A stretch of 64,000 nt of DNA. Source: Ligustrum vulgare. Lineage: Eukaryota; Streptophyta; Magnoliopsida; Lamiales; Oleaceae. Below, piece by piece: positions 33,224 through 45,089 of the stretch. Made by a program: the position numbers and the translations under genes. The notes beneath the pieces are model-generated. The model saw only the letters and a program-made list of their open reading frames with translations. It was not told where the DNA came from and searched no databases. Position 1 is the stretch's first letter. The number at the start of each line of letters is the position of its first letter. Location: contig OY743171.1 of assembly GCA_963555705.1 (NCBI GenBank), positions 26,778,852 to 26,842,851 of the forward strand. The letters are read 5' to 3'.

Positions 33224-34681
33224 TAGATATGGCAAAAACATCCAACATGCCTTGTCTCGAACGAACCCTGACCCTAATGGGACCAAAAAAAAACTTACCC
33301 CACGTGTCGGCAGGGTGACAAGTACATTTTCGTACTTTTTTAATTTCAAATTTAGACAGTTGTGAGTATTTTAGAGTTTTATATTGCTTAATTGTTTATT
33401 TCTTTTGATTGTTTTAAGAAAAACTTGAATTTGGACACGTTTGGAAGCAAAACAAAAAGGGGGACCAAATCCGTACAAAAATAGCACTTTTGGGGACCTA
33501 TTTGTGCACTTTCAAAAGTTGGAGGACTTAAGTTGCAATTAAAAAGTACCTTGTTGAAATAAAAGTGAAATGTTGAGGACTAAATTGAAATAACAAAAAC
33601 TTGGAGGATCTCTCGTCTGCAAATAAAAGAGATGATCGGACTGCAAGAAAGATCATATCCTAGACCTAGAAAAAGGTTCCTTAGTTCATTATTCATTTAG
33701 ATTCTACAAGAAATTAAGGAGAAATTCCAAGAAATCAAAGAAGAAATTAAGAACTTGGGTTGAAGAATTGATCTTGGTGCATGAATTTCATTTATCTTCT
33801 TAAACTTATTTCTAGAATTTAGTGATATTATTCTTTATACATTCTTTTTGTTTTTCTTTAATTATGTGTAACTAAATCTATTTGTTGAGCCGAACGATGT
33901 AATATTAGTATTCTTATTCATTTTCAATTCTCATGTGTTTATGCTTTAATGTGCTGCATTGAATTTATTTACAATATTGATGCATGAATTAATTAGCCTA
34001 CAATTTATTGATTTTGAGGGTTTTTTCATAATCTGGGAGGTGAGTTAACATCCTTTACTAGACCATGTGATGAATTTCGGCAATTTAATAAAAGGGTAGA
34101 GATACATGGTTTAGTTGTTGTGACCTCTATGAAATCTTGATATTGAATACATTTAATTAGGGCTTATTCTGATCCAATATAGAAATATGTGGTTAACCTA
34201 ATTAAGAAGAACTAATTTAAACTCGAGAGGGGAATTTTGTGAATTCGATCAAATACTACTTTTGAAATAAAACATGAAATAAGAAATTGAATAGGAGAAC
34301 TAGGATACATTCATGAGTCTCAACACTTTTAAACCCAAAAATTTGACTATTTAGTTGCTTTCAGTAATTTAGTAGTTTAAAAATCAAAATATTTGTATTT
34401 ATTTGTAGTTTAGGAATTAATTAATCAAAACTAACAATAGATAAATTATTCTTCGTGGATCAACAACTCGACTCAAAAAAGCAACTTTTACTATTTGTTC
34501 ACGATATTGTGCACTTGCAATATTATGCATCACAGGGTAAGATGGGTGCAACCCGAGCCTCGAACGATTATTGAAGAAATATAGAAAAAATAAAGAAAGA
34601 AATTGGCAACTGGGTTGCCCCCGCAACGAAATTCATAGGGCACGGGGCAGGGCATGAGTTCCTGCCCCGTTGTCATCCCTA
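33224..34681. mobile_element. hAT-type MITE split by a solo LTR
   Basis: Left end TAGATATGGCAAAAAC and right end (complement) TAGGGATGACAACGGGGC are alike and resemble the hAT MITE at 24047. The flanks AGATAAAA and TGCTAAAA agree at 6 of 8 positions, a worn target duplication. Without the solo LTR it is about 236 bp. Confidence 0.7.
33316..34532. mobile_element. Solo LTR G
   Basis: Starts TGACAAGTAC, ends TATGCATCA, and is flanked by exact CAGGG duplications (33311-33315 and 34533-34537). 1217 bp, non-coding. The text near its end (TTTGTTCACGATATTGTGCACTTG) resembles the LTR/leader of the plant Tat-Athila group, but that is from memory. It formed by LTR-LTR recombination that removed the body. 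Confidence 0.85.
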
Positions 34682-34689
34682 TGCTAAAA

Positions 34690-36428
34690 TTATTAGATAA
34701 ATGAAGTGAATGAATGGTGAATAAAATTTCAAACATATGGGGGTCTATGTATAGTTATTTGAAAATTTTGTTTCAAAAGACACGGCCCTTTTGAAAGACA
34801 CGACAATAGTAATTTGTTTCTAATTAAAAGACACATCTTTTCATTCAAATTAATTCTAAAATATTTCATAATACTCTACTAAATACAATGTCACGTATAT
34901 AAGTGGCATAATTTCTCTTTCATTGACTAATGATTTCCACTTAAGTAATCACATAAATCGGTCAATTTGATATTACAGAATATAATTCGCGACATTTGAT
35001 TGTATTAATATGATGTTACATTTTGTCCATAGGTCAATTTGATATTACAAATTGAGTATTTAAATTGTTAAACACAAATATTCAATTTGTAATTTTGATC
35101 AAAAATTGATGTTCACGATCAGTAAATAAATATAGACTATTTATTTTGATGAGATCGTTTCAGTTTTATTAAAGTCTATCTTTGACTTTGGTTATAAAAT
35201 TGATAGTACGTTTGGAATGTATTGAACGGGATGCGAAACTAATTTGTGACATTGACCATATAAATTTAATTTTACTTGACTATCATACGTGGGACCTTAC
35301 TTTCGATCGAATAATGGACTTCGATTACTAGCTTGAAGTTCTTTGAGGTATCAATGGGTGAGATCAAATTGCTGATCAATATCTCGGTACTTTGAAAATT
35401 AAAGTAAACTAAAGAGGAACATAGTATTATAGAATCCGTTACCTTTTAGTTATGATCATCATTTCACCGGTTCTTCTAGTATATAGTTAAATCTGAGTTC
35501 AGTAATTCGACAATGATTTTTGAATTATACGATGTGATCATATTTTGAATTCTGTGATGTGATATGATCACATCAAACCCTCAGATAGAAGATGAGAGTT
35601 GAGAATTTATGAATATTCAAAGAAGGGCATTTTGATCATTTTAACTTGCTCTGAATATTCGAGTTAATCGATGGGGGTAACATGAAAGAACGATAAGTCA
35701 GATGATATAATTATTGATTATTACGTGTATTCGGCTGTGCAGAAATTGGCCTGGGTCATGATACTAGGATTGATAGAGTTTTAGAGTGTAAGTGGGTTAA
35801 AAATAGTCTCCCAAGACTCTTTTTCTAACCCTATCTTGAAAAGTGGGAGACACATATTAAAGTGTGTAGTGTGTATTTTCTCCTTACAATAAAAACTATT
35901 AATATTAGTGTAACCTAGATCTAGACGAAAGTGACTACACACCTGCATGGCTGCCATTGAAGAATATCGAGGAAAGTTTCAGGGTTTGAAACTTTTGTGG
36001 AATCAAGAAACATTTGATGAAGATTATTGTAAAGTACGTTACAAGGTTAATCTTCTCAAAACTATTGTTTATGCAAATTATTTATTCCAAGTTAAATATG
36101 TAGCATAGAAAATCCTGTAATGGAATGATCTATCACAAGAATATTTGGAACAGATTGATTAGAAATGTCATTTCTTTTTTCCTCCAAAAAAGGGCGCGGC
36201 GGGGGAGAAACAGAGTAGTCGAGTCTGTAATGTATTCTTTCAATAATTATACATGATTTTAAATAGGTTGGAATGATAATATTAGATTTTAATGTAATTT
36301 ACTCAAAATTTTGTGTAAAATACAAATGTAAAAGTTCAATAGATTAATTGTTAGTTGACTGAATGCATATTCAGTTCAAGGTAAAATGTGATCCTAAATT
36401 CATGACTGCTACATTAATGTGTTAATGT
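34690..36428. other. Intergenic, no feature recognised
   Basis: AT-rich sequence left of the pectinesterase gene. Short repeats of the phrase CAATTTGATATTACA occur near 34957 and 35035. I see no genes and no element ends. The part next to 36429 should contain the 3' untranslated region of the pectinesterase. Confidence 0.5.
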
Positions 36429-38202
36429 TCACAACCCAAGTTGGAAAGGTACACCAGTGTTCTTCAACCATTGGGAACCAGAAAGGAATTGGCCGGGAGT
36501 GTATTTGGCAGCATCGCGTGCATTGAGAACTTTGAATTTTTTGAATTCTTTACTTCTTTTATTGGTGTTGGATCCAGGACCGCGGTTGGCAAACTCATAG
36601 AACTCACAAGTATCTTGGTAGCTTTTGCCGGCCCATATCATATAGCCCTCAGGGCGGATCAAATCACCCAACTTGCTTTGCATGATGACAGTACGAGCAT
36701 CTGCCTTCCATGGGCGGGCGAGGTATGTGGGAATTGTGAATCTCAATGGGTAGAGTGGCTTTTCTGCAACTATCCTGCAGTTCTGGAGGACCAACCCGTT
36801 GCTACCCTTAGGCACTTCTCTTCCATCAGCGGTAATGGTATTTTGTTGATTGGCATTTGGCTTCCTCACTATGATCAAACTGTTTTGAATAACTGCATCA
36901 CCCATGCCAAATATGAAGTCGACTGTACCAGAAATGACACAGTTTCTGTAAAATTGACGGTGTGTGTGATAGTACAACGTATCTTGGTAGCCCTCAATGC
37001 TGCAGTCGAAGATAGCGGACATATCAGATTGGACGCGAAGAGCCACAGCTTGTTGGCCTTCTGGACCAGCATCATTTCGAAATGTCAATCCCCTAGCAAT
37101 GAATCCGCTTCCAACAGCAGCTGCAGATAATAAAATTAATCCTGTCATGACTCGTGACAGCAAATTAAGAAGAAAAGAAAAGGATTTGGGATACATATTT
37201 AAACTTGCCTAATGTTGCAGTATTCGATGTCTTAATCTTCATGATTCCATAGTTTCTCTTCCCCGTGATAATGGTCTTCCCTTGGCCATCGCCATAAATG
37301 AAAACATTGGGCTTCTTCTTGTCAATGATGATGAACTCGTTATAGATACCAGCTTTGACATAAATGGTGTATCTGCCTTTGAAGTTCTTGGGATATGCGG
37401 CAACGGCAGCTGCAACTGTCTTGAATTGTCCGCTGCCATCCTTGGCGACAACTGCATTAGGTAGGAAACGGCCTCTCTTGTTGTGTGCTGTTGTCAACAG
37501 CTTACGGTCTGCAGCCCGGAACCAAGTTGGGTAGCCATCTTCCCCAATATCTCTTGCTTCCAGGAGACGACGACGGTTCACTGGCACGTTAAACGCCTTG
37601 AGGACTTGAGAAAGCTCGGCAATTATGTTGATGGCATTGTGTGTAAGCTGAGTAGCATTTACCATGCCATTCTCAATGGCAGATTTGTACTCCGGCTTCT
37701 CAATTTGATCCAGGCACGACGACTGAAGGGCATAAACAGCGGTCATCCAACTCCGAAGCTCATTTGCACGATCCTGAAAAGCGTGCATGTCGCTGTCACC
37801 TACAGTAGAATACGACGCCTCAAGTGTATCAATGGCATCATCTAGGAAGTCCATACAGTCTTCGATTGCCATGTGATCGTTAGTTGAATCGTCATCCTTG
37901 TTAACGACGGTGTTGCCGGTGACTTGAGACGATTTCTTCACCTCATCTAGAGTGGCCTGAATTGCGGCCATGACGTAGTCCTTTGGGGTGGCAGTTTTAT
38001 TATTCGCGACAGATTGGAGACTCCTAACGCAGGCATCCTTGTACGAGGTAGGAGCACAAATGGTGGTAACGGCCTTCATTGAAGATGACATATTATGTTG
38101 TTCATTGTCATTGTCATTGCGGTGCACAACTGCCACCACGCCAATGACAACACCAACGACAAGAATCAAAGATACAACGGAGACCGCCACTTTTCCAACC
38201 AT
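36429..38202 (-). CDS. Pectin methylesterase, type I (PMEI-PME), VANGUARD1-like
   Basis: Removes methyl groups from cell-wall homogalacturonan. Two exons, 38202-37209 and 37120-36429, join to 561 residues. Residues 7-26 form a membrane anchor/signal. The PMEI pro-region spans about 44-205, with Cys 49, 58, 116 and 163. Processing motifs are NRRRLL (209-214) and RKLL (233-236). The PME domain carries GIYNEF, Gln355 in GQQAVAL, Gln377 and Asp378 in GYQDTLY, Asp399 in GTVDFIFG, and Arg467/Trp469 in LARPW, so all catalytic residues are present. The 88-bp intron has a GC donor (AG|GCAAGT) and CTGCAG acceptor. The start MVGKVAVSVVSLIL resembles pollen VANGUARD1-type enzymes; clade placement is from memory. 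It is probably functional. Confidence 0.95.
37121..37208 (-). other. GC-AG intron of the pectinesterase
   Basis: The donor reads TTAG|GCAAGT and the acceptor ATCTGCAG|CTGC. Using these joins the frame as TATL-AAVGSGFIARG, which fits the conserved pectinesterase sequence. No GT donor nearby gives a correct frame. GC-AG introns are a known minor class in plants and use the normal U2 spliceosome. Confidence 0.85.
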
Positions 38203-38278
38203 TGCTCCCCTGACAACTTCTATTCAATTGTCAGGGCTATGTTGTAGGGGATGAAAAAACTGAGGTTGTTAGGAGAGA

Positions 38279-38288
38279 TTATATATTG
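38279..38288 (-). promoter_or_regulatory. Likely TATA box of the pectinesterase
   Basis: The minus strand reads CAATATATAATC about 80 bp upstream of the ATG at 38202. This is a suitable TATA box position if the leader is about 45-50 bases. No other promoter signal was judged reliable. Confidence 0.5.
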
Positions 38289-38439
38289 TCCTACCTTAAC
38301 TCATAAGAAATATTGGCTTATCGACAATAAATATTGTCCGATAATAAATATTGGCTTATCGACATTTGAGCTTCAAATATGGTTTAGAACATCTCTAAAT
38401 ATTTATATGATAGCCTTACCACTTTTATGCACTGTTCGG

Positions 38440-38931
38440 CAGCTTGAAAAAGGGAATGGTAAATATTTTCGGATTTTCCTACCTTAACTCATAAGAAAAT
38501 ATTTTCTTGAAGATTGACAAAATCAAGCTTTGAATGATTGTACCTAGAAAAAGATTTTCATGAAAAAAATTTCAATCAAATACCAAAGTTAGAAATTGTT
38601 TTCCATAATTTGACATTTTCCTTGTAAAATTTACCCAATCAAACACACCCTTATTATTGTTTTAGAAGTAAAATATAAGACTGAAAAATGATTTGAAAAA
38701 ATGTCTCCGCAATTTATAAATTGATTTATAATAAGGTTACAGAAACGAAGCTAAAATCTGCAATGTAACAGAACTCTCAACAGTATAAATTCACAGTTGA
38801 AACGGTAAGAAAAGAAGCGGCAGTTAATGTTCACTTCAACAATACTGCCGGAGCTATAGCAAATCTTCTTTGTTCCATTCTTACAAGTGCAAAAGAAGGT
38901 AAGTATAAGGTAATCTCAGGGGAAAATGTGG
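38440..38931. other. Spacer between the two genes
   Basis: AT-rich. A phrase CCTACCTTAACTCATAAG occurs twice, at about 38291 and 38477. An end-like ATCAAACACACCC followed by TTA (about 38638-38653) hints at a worn Harbinger-like MITE, but its left end is not clear. The right part is the 3' untranslated region of the gene at 38932-41171. Confidence 0.4.
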
Positions 38932-41171
38932 CTAAGTAAGAATGACGTTAAAATCGCTTAGCGTCCATTCAGCCACTTCATCTTTGTCACTCACAAATAT
39001 TTCGGTCCCCACATCAAGAGATGTCCATACTCTTCTAGCAGGAGTGGTACCTGGATCCTGCAACACAGCGGAAGGAAGTTGAAGTTAAAGTTAGTATATC
39101 CAGACTCCAGTTGAGGAGCTTCAAGTCTGTTTGAGCACCAAACAAGCCAGTTTTCACCTGATAGAAGTAAAGCCTACTGGAAAGTCTACCCACATCGAGC
39201 TCCCAAGTTCTTTTATCGCCAATCCAACCATCTCCTTTTTTAGTCGGATAGCCATACTCTGCCCATATTGGATGAGGTAACAACTGAACCAATTCTTGTG
39301 CCTGCGGATTACTGTAAGGATCGCACGTGCTGTTTGGTTGCTCCAAGTGCTGGGCATTTCCAGGAGAGCAGTAATAGTGATATGCTCCATAAGGGAAGTT
39401 GGCAGTATCGTTTCTGTGAATTTTGGTGTTATTCGAGGTTATGTGATAAGGTGGGCAGTTTCCAATATTTGTTGGGCTGCACCAAGCGGGGGTTTCTGGG
39501 TTAATAATCATCTCACAATATCTGGTTACATCAGTGAGCACATCCCCATTACAGGCCGCACCATTGTTCTTCCAGCAGCTGCCAATGTCAATCAAGTAAA
39601 ACTGGCTCTGAGGACCTCCCCCTTTTATGATGTCTAAACTCAGTCTAACCTTGAAATTAGGAGACTCTGGAAGCTGGAATGCAACTACATTTGTTGTAAT
39701 AATGATACCATCCATTTTACACAAGACAAGACATACAAACACAAAGTAGCTAAATACTTCTTTTTTTAAGCAAGTAAATGACAACAAGAAGAAGAAAGCA
39801 GGCAAAGTTTCCTGGACTTTGGTTCTCAAATTACTATGAAGCCTCAGTTTGGTAATCTAAGTCAAAGTCAATAATCAATACCCACAATCATTCAACCACA
39901 TATTTCAAGAACTTCTATAAAAATCTACGATTTTAATCTACATCAAACAGGGGCTAAATGAAATACACAAACACACTATAGGCCAATTTGATAAATTTGG
40001 GGTCAGTTTCAGTATCTTATCACGGGTGGGTGATTTGAATGAGCCTAGTGAAGGAAGTCCCACATATTTAGCTAATCTACAAAACAATTATATTCATTGA
40101 CCGTAACAAAATGCAGATGATTACAAAACTAGATATTTTAATTCAAGCTTTGAATACAAAAACAACAGTTTATTAATGAATTTTGTCATATCTGCAAAGC
40201 CGATCTCGAAATGGATTGTACAACATTAAAAAATAAATAAAAAAATAAAAAATAAAAAAATAAAAAATGGACTGAATTTCTAATACTTACAGTTTTGAGC
40301 ATTCCTCTAGTGTCGTAATGGTAGCCGCCGGAGTATCCCCTGGTTGCATCGGCTCTTAGATACAACATAAGCCATGGATATTTTTTCGAGGTCCTTAGTT
40401 TATGAGCAAAAACCCAAGTCCCAGAACCAAGTTTTTTCTCCCAGACAACCTCAAAGTATGAATTTCCATCTAATTCATAAGTACCATTAAAACCTCCTTT
40501 CATGTTATCATTTCCATCTAAACTTGTGGGGTGATGGTACAACACGGGCTGACTCATACATTCACTTCCAAAACATGGAAATCTTCCAGGATTAAATGGT
40601 GCTACCTTTTTCCCATTTTCAGGACAAAGGCCAGATTTAGTGTCATAATTTCCATTCTTCAACATCACCATCCAAAATTGCCATGGTTTTGGTTTATCCG
40701 AAACTTGACACAATGAACCCAAATATTTTTCCTTCTCCACTGCATACAGGTCCGGATTGTTCAGTGCTTTCGGATTCAATCCCGGGAATTTCTTCCCAAT
40801 GCCAAGTTTGTTATCCCCCTCACTCACTTTGTGAATCAGAGAATGGTCTGAAAAGGGCCAAATGAAAACAGATATTGTCAAATTCAAGTCTGTAAATCCC
40901 TAAATAAAAATTCGTTGAATAGCAAGATTATTTTTTCACCATTCTTACTTGAAATATCGAAGCAATCAGCAGCTCTTGGGCTACCCATACCAGGGGCTTC
41001 TTTACCTACTTCATTGCAGAAATTCCAAGCTTCAAAAGCAACTCTCAGCCCATCCCTTTGCATGCCCGGGTCCCCGACCGCCGAATGACTCCTGTCTTTA
41101 GCATTTACCAAAGACACACAGAATACTAGCAAACTTGCCGCCACAACCCAAAAACACAGCAAGTTTCCCAT
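38932..41171 (-). CDS. Conserved plant secreted protein of unknown function
   Basis: Four exons, 41171-40949, 40847-40291, 39673-39158 and 39057-38932, give 473 residues; all three introns are GT-AG and the phases fit. Residues 1-24 (MGNLLCFWVVAAS... to VNA) are a clear signal peptide. The mature part contains VGDPGMQRDGLRVAFEAW, WQFWMVMLKNGNYD, FPCFGSECM, KKYPWLMLYLRAD and SCWKNNGAACNGDV, and is rich in Cys, Trp and Tyr. I recognise it as a widespread, highly conserved plant family, catalogued I believe as DUF7705 (number from memory). No catalytic motif can be named. The upstream in-frame stretch to 41324 is probably leader. It looks intact; the location is likely apoplast or cell wall. Confidence 0.93.
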
Positions 41172-41219
41172 GTTAAGATTCAAAAGAAACAGAGCATGAG
41201 AATCACTTGTGCTAACAAT

Positions 41220-41233
41220 GCAATAAATAGAGA
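41220..41233 (-). promoter_or_regulatory. Likely TATA box of the secreted-protein gene
   Basis: The minus strand reads CTCTATTTATTG about 50 bp before the ATG at 41171. It is preceded on that strand by a CT-rich stretch (about 41234-41255), a common plant core-promoter feature. Confidence 0.45.
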
Positions 41234-41339
41234 GTGAGGAAGAGGGAGAAAACTCAGAAAAGGCTTCCCCAGTGCAGTTTGATGCGTGTATTGTGATGCA
41301 CCCTACCCCGTGTGGTCGTGCCATTGTCTGAATATATTA

Positions 41340-41882
41340 CCTGTCATCCATTAAAAAAAATAAAAAAATAAAAAAATGAAAGTAACTTTATGCGGACTTG
41401 TTTCGATTTTTAAAGATCCTTTGCACTTTTTTGATTGGGAAATTTTACAAGTTAGCGTAGCGAACACGTATTTTGCTTTTTCGCATATTAAAAATATAAA
41501 AATTGATTGGTGTTCAACTAAAAGTTTGACATTAACAAATAGTCATCCTTATTTGATGTAAATTAAAATCAAATTTTTAATAAATTTTGATAAAAATTAA
41601 TAAAATGTATGATTAAAAAAGTGTGTGTCTCAAGAATTATGTGATTGAGATTGTGATGAGGAACTTCTTGATATATTGATCAAGAATTCCCACAACAATT
41701 TAATATCAAACCCAAGAAAGCTAAATTAGTAATATAAGGGATAAAATACCTTAACCCAAATTTAAATTTAACCTAAAATTCAAGAATTAAATTAATCATA
41801 ACCTAATGGATATCAACTAAACAAATTTCAAGGTGACGAAAAATAAATAACAACACAAGAATAATTGATATTCATATTCTTT
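41340..41882. other. Intergenic, no gene recognised
   Basis: Contains an (AAAAAT)n tract at 41352-41376 and then AT-rich sequence. No open frame of interest. Confidence 0.5.
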
Positions 41883-42441
41883 AGATGTACCTTCTTCACT
41901 TATTTGTCTAATCATATTTATATATAAATATTCTTCTTCACTAGATTCAGTAGATTCACTTTCTGAAGATTCTATTTCCACAATTGAATTTATTACTTCG
42001 TATTCTTCTAATTCATAAATTTCTTCACCTTTAGGAATTTCCTCTCATTCTTCTTCTTGTTCAACAGGTAATAAGTTGTAATTTTCTTTTCTTATTAATG
42101 AAACATAAATCATATTTTTCTTTCTTTTTTTTTGGGGACATTTTGGAGATATATGTCATACTTCTCCACATGAATAACATTTACATTTTTTAGGATTCTT
42201 TGGGTATGTTCTGTTTTTTTTTTTTTTTTTTTTTTTGTCTTAGATATATTTTATATAGTATTCTATACCTTTTAAATGTTTTATTATATGGGTTTTTATA
42301 ATTATTAATTTTTTTAAATTTGGCTCTAAATTTATCTTTTTTGTAATATTTCTTTTTTCTTATGTTCCTTTGTAGATGATATCCCCATTAAGTTGGTTTA
42401 TATTGTAATTTATCACAGCATAATAATTTTTTTACTTGCTT
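41883..42441 (-). pseudogene. Degenerate gag/coat-protein-like remnant with CCHC knuckle
   Basis: On the minus strand a Lys-rich stretch leads to CKCYSCGE, then a stop, then HISPKC, together a CX2CX4HX4C zinc knuckle with one residue lost to a stop. An acidic Glu/Ser-rich tail follows. Basic region, knuckle and acidic flank together are seen in coat proteins of plant pararetroviruses and in some retrotransposon Gag proteins; I cannot decide between them. Element C has cut it at 42441. It is degenerate and non-functional. Confidence 0.45.
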
Positions 42442-43300
42442 TGATGTGATTCGTTGTGGGAATCATGAAGAACGCGTGAAAATTTGTTTATAACACCGGA
42501 AAGTTCTAAATCCAATTGATTGACTATAACAATGCAACCCCTACCTTACGATTGAAGAACCCAAGGTATATTAAACCTTGGACCCATTAATCACGACTGA
42601 AGAACCCAATGTATATTAAACTTTGGACCCATTAAGATGTGAAGATAAGAACTACAAAGGGGTGAACGCCACAAAAGTTGTCAAATCCTTTAATAAGTTC
42701 GATATGTTCAACAAGAATGAAGAAGAACAAGGGAAAACCTTACCTTAAATTATCAATAACATCAAAGTTATGTTTTTACCGTGAAAAGGAAACATAATAT
42801 ATGAAAAAAAAAACCCTAATTCTAACCCTAGCCGCTAATGACACTTTAAAATCCGCGGCGGAAGTTAAGGCCATAAAAGGGGTAATTACAGCTGTAAGTA
42901 TCTTATGGGTTTAGAAACTGTCACGTTGGTTACGGTCGTGATAAAGATAATTACGGACATAATTGAAGTTCTGTACAAAATTTCAATAAGTGTGTTACGG
43001 TCGTGAGTGAGCCGATTACGGCCGTAAATGGCCTTCCGCTCCTTTTTTCATCCCTTTTGAATCTTGACTCCATTTCCAACTTGGTTTTTGGCCCAGATCA
43101 ACTGTACTAACTTTGAATCTTCTTCTACTCTATCATGCATTGAAAATGGAGCCTTCGTTTTTGAACTTGAGCATTCATCCATCCAAGCTTACATAAATCC
43201 TTGCATGACTTGTTTGATCTTCTTTGCTCTCAGCCTCGTAATTGGTCCTACAGACACATGTAACGGGTTTTTACTTGCTGGTCCACTCTGGTACTCATCA
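42442..43300 (-). repeat. Element C, left (3') LTR
   Basis: 859 bp, TGATGTGATTCG to CTCATCA. Six palindromes of the TTACGGCCGTAA class at about 42875-43030, several degraded. Matches the right LTR over its length. Followed inside by TTTCCTTCCTC, the polypurine tract on the element strand. Confidence 0.92.
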
Positions 43301-43386
43301 TTTCCTTCCTCTTGAAAAGCATTCGTGCTCGAATCATCACCTACATCAAACAGAGAGAGATCAGCAACATTGAAAGTAGCAGACAC
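43189..43386 (-). pseudogene. Element C pol tail crossing into the LTR
   Basis: Open frame SATFNVADLSLFDVGDD ... FQEEGNDEYQSGP ... GPITRLRAKKIKQVM. The first part is the conserved end of pol in this gypsy group. The polypurine tract is translated as the EEGN part, and the rest is encoded within the LTR from 43300 leftward. This parallels element A. Confidence 0.75.
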
Positions 43387-43460
43387 GTTATACTCACCTG
43401 GGAGGTCCAGCTTGTATCATTAATTCTCTCGAGGACTTGAAATGGTCTATCTCCTCTAGG

Positions 43461-44507
43461 CTACAATTTAGATTTCTGCTGTGTGGGAAACCATTCCTTT
43501 TGCATGTCCACCCACACCCAATCACCTGGTTCAAAAATCAGTTGCCTCCTACCTTTGTTTGCTCGGGACGCATAATGCTCGTTCTTCTTTTCAATTTGGC
43601 ATTTTACCTTCTCTTTGTTTGACTTCACAAGCTCGGCCTTCTTCTTCCCATATAAACTGATCATTTCCTCTATAGGTAAAGGAATTAAATCAACAGGAGT
43701 TAGCGGGTTGAAACCATAAACAACTTCAAAAGGTGAATATGATGTAGTAGAATGTACAACCCTATTATAAGCAAACTCCACAAAAGGAAAACATTCTTCC
43801 CAAATTTTCAAGTTCCTATTTATGATGGTGCATAGAAGTTGAGATAATGTTCTATTTACTACCTCTATTTGTCCATCAGTTTGAGGGTGACATATAGTAA
43901 AAAATAATTTAGTACCCATCTTCCCCCACAAGACTTTCCAGAAGTAACTAAGAAACTTAACATCCCTATCAGATACAATACTCCTAGGCACCCTATGGAG
44001 TCTTACAACCTCCCTAAAGAACAAATCTACTATGTTTGTCGCATCATTAGTTTTATGACATGGGATAAAATGCGACATTTTTCTAAACCTGTCTACCACC
44101 ACAAATATGGAATCTCTACCTTTTTTTGTCCTAGGCAAACCTAAAACAAAATCCATAGATATAGCTACCCAAGGTTTATTAGTCACAGGTAAAGGAGTAT
44201 ACAATCCTTGTAGTAGGACTCTAGACTTAGTATGTTTACAAGTTATGCACGTGTCACAAGAGTAATGAACATCTCTTTTCATTTTAGGCCAATAAAAATG
44301 TTCCTGCAATGTTTCTAAGGTTTTCAAGACACTGAAGTGTCCCATTAATCCCCCACCATGAGCTTCAAACACCAACAACTCAGCATAGAACAGTTTGGCA
44401 CACAGTTTATTCTCCCTAAATAGATATCCATCATGCATATAAAACTTATCAACTGCATTCTTTTCACATGAAGCATAAAATAGTGGATAAATTAGGGTCA
44501 TCAGCAT
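43461..44507 (-). pseudogene. Element C integrase
   Basis: A 348-codon open frame. The zinc-binding region has HGGGLMGHF and CDTCITCKHTKS. The core has the first Asp in SMDFVLGLP, the second in VSDRDVKF and the Glu in WEECFPFVEFAYN. The C-terminal region has [11 protein letters not shown]. All the catalytic acids are kept, so it is the best-preserved integrase in the window. The true polyprotein would begin upstream, where the frame is lost in the RNase H region, so it has no proper start. No chromodomain is seen. Confidence 0.9.
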
Positions 44508-45089
44508 AAATACCTTTCACATACTCAAATCCAAGTAATTTCACATTTAGAGAAGTTAGAAGTACATACCTTCAGGATGGAGCATCTTCTACTACGTTCT
44601 CCTTACATTGCTTGTATTGGATGACATAAGGAGAAGTCTTTATAAATTACATCCAATGAGCATGTCTTTTATTTAGCTTACCTTGCTCCTTGAGGTGCTT
44701 TTATTGATTCATGATCAGTTTGTATGACGAACTCTTTGGGCCACAGATAGTGCTGTCATGTTTCCAATACTCGAACAAGAGCATAAAGCGCCTTATCGTT
44801 GGGTAGTTTAGTGCTGCCCCATTCAGTTTTTCACTGAAAAATACTCTTGGCCTTTTTTCCTACATAAGAACAGCTACAATCTCTATTCCTGATGCATCAC
44901 ACTCAATCTAAAAGGTTTGGTTAAAGTTAGGTAATGCCAAAACCAGTTCAAAACATAATCTATCCTCAAGCAACTTAAAAGCATTTTCTTGGGCAATCCT
45001 CCAATGAAATTCTACATTTTTCTTAACTATTTCTGTGAGTGGTGTTGCAAGTGTACTAAAGTCTTTGAAAAACCTCCTATAAAATCCAG
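44508..45089 (-). pseudogene. Element C RNase H (heavily broken)
   Basis: Segments recognisable by comparison with A (SVMHQE, FSLCHPIQAM, VCERYLC) appear in different frames with many stops. Several indels are needed to align it. No active-site set survives in one frame. Confidence 0.7.

Noticed and set aside
36441..37130. 229-codon + strand open frame
   Set aside because: Shadow of pectinesterase exon 2 on the other strand; the minus strand encodes all catalytic motifs.
38431..38656. Harbinger-like MITE in the gene spacer
   Set aside because: A right end and a TTA can be seen, but the supposed left end (ACTGTTCGGCAGC) does not form a convincing inverted repeat.
40884..41324. In-frame extension of the secreted protein to an ATG at 41324
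   Set aside because: The ATG at 41171 gives a clean signal peptide and lies just after a TATA-like box; the extension is leader or promoter.
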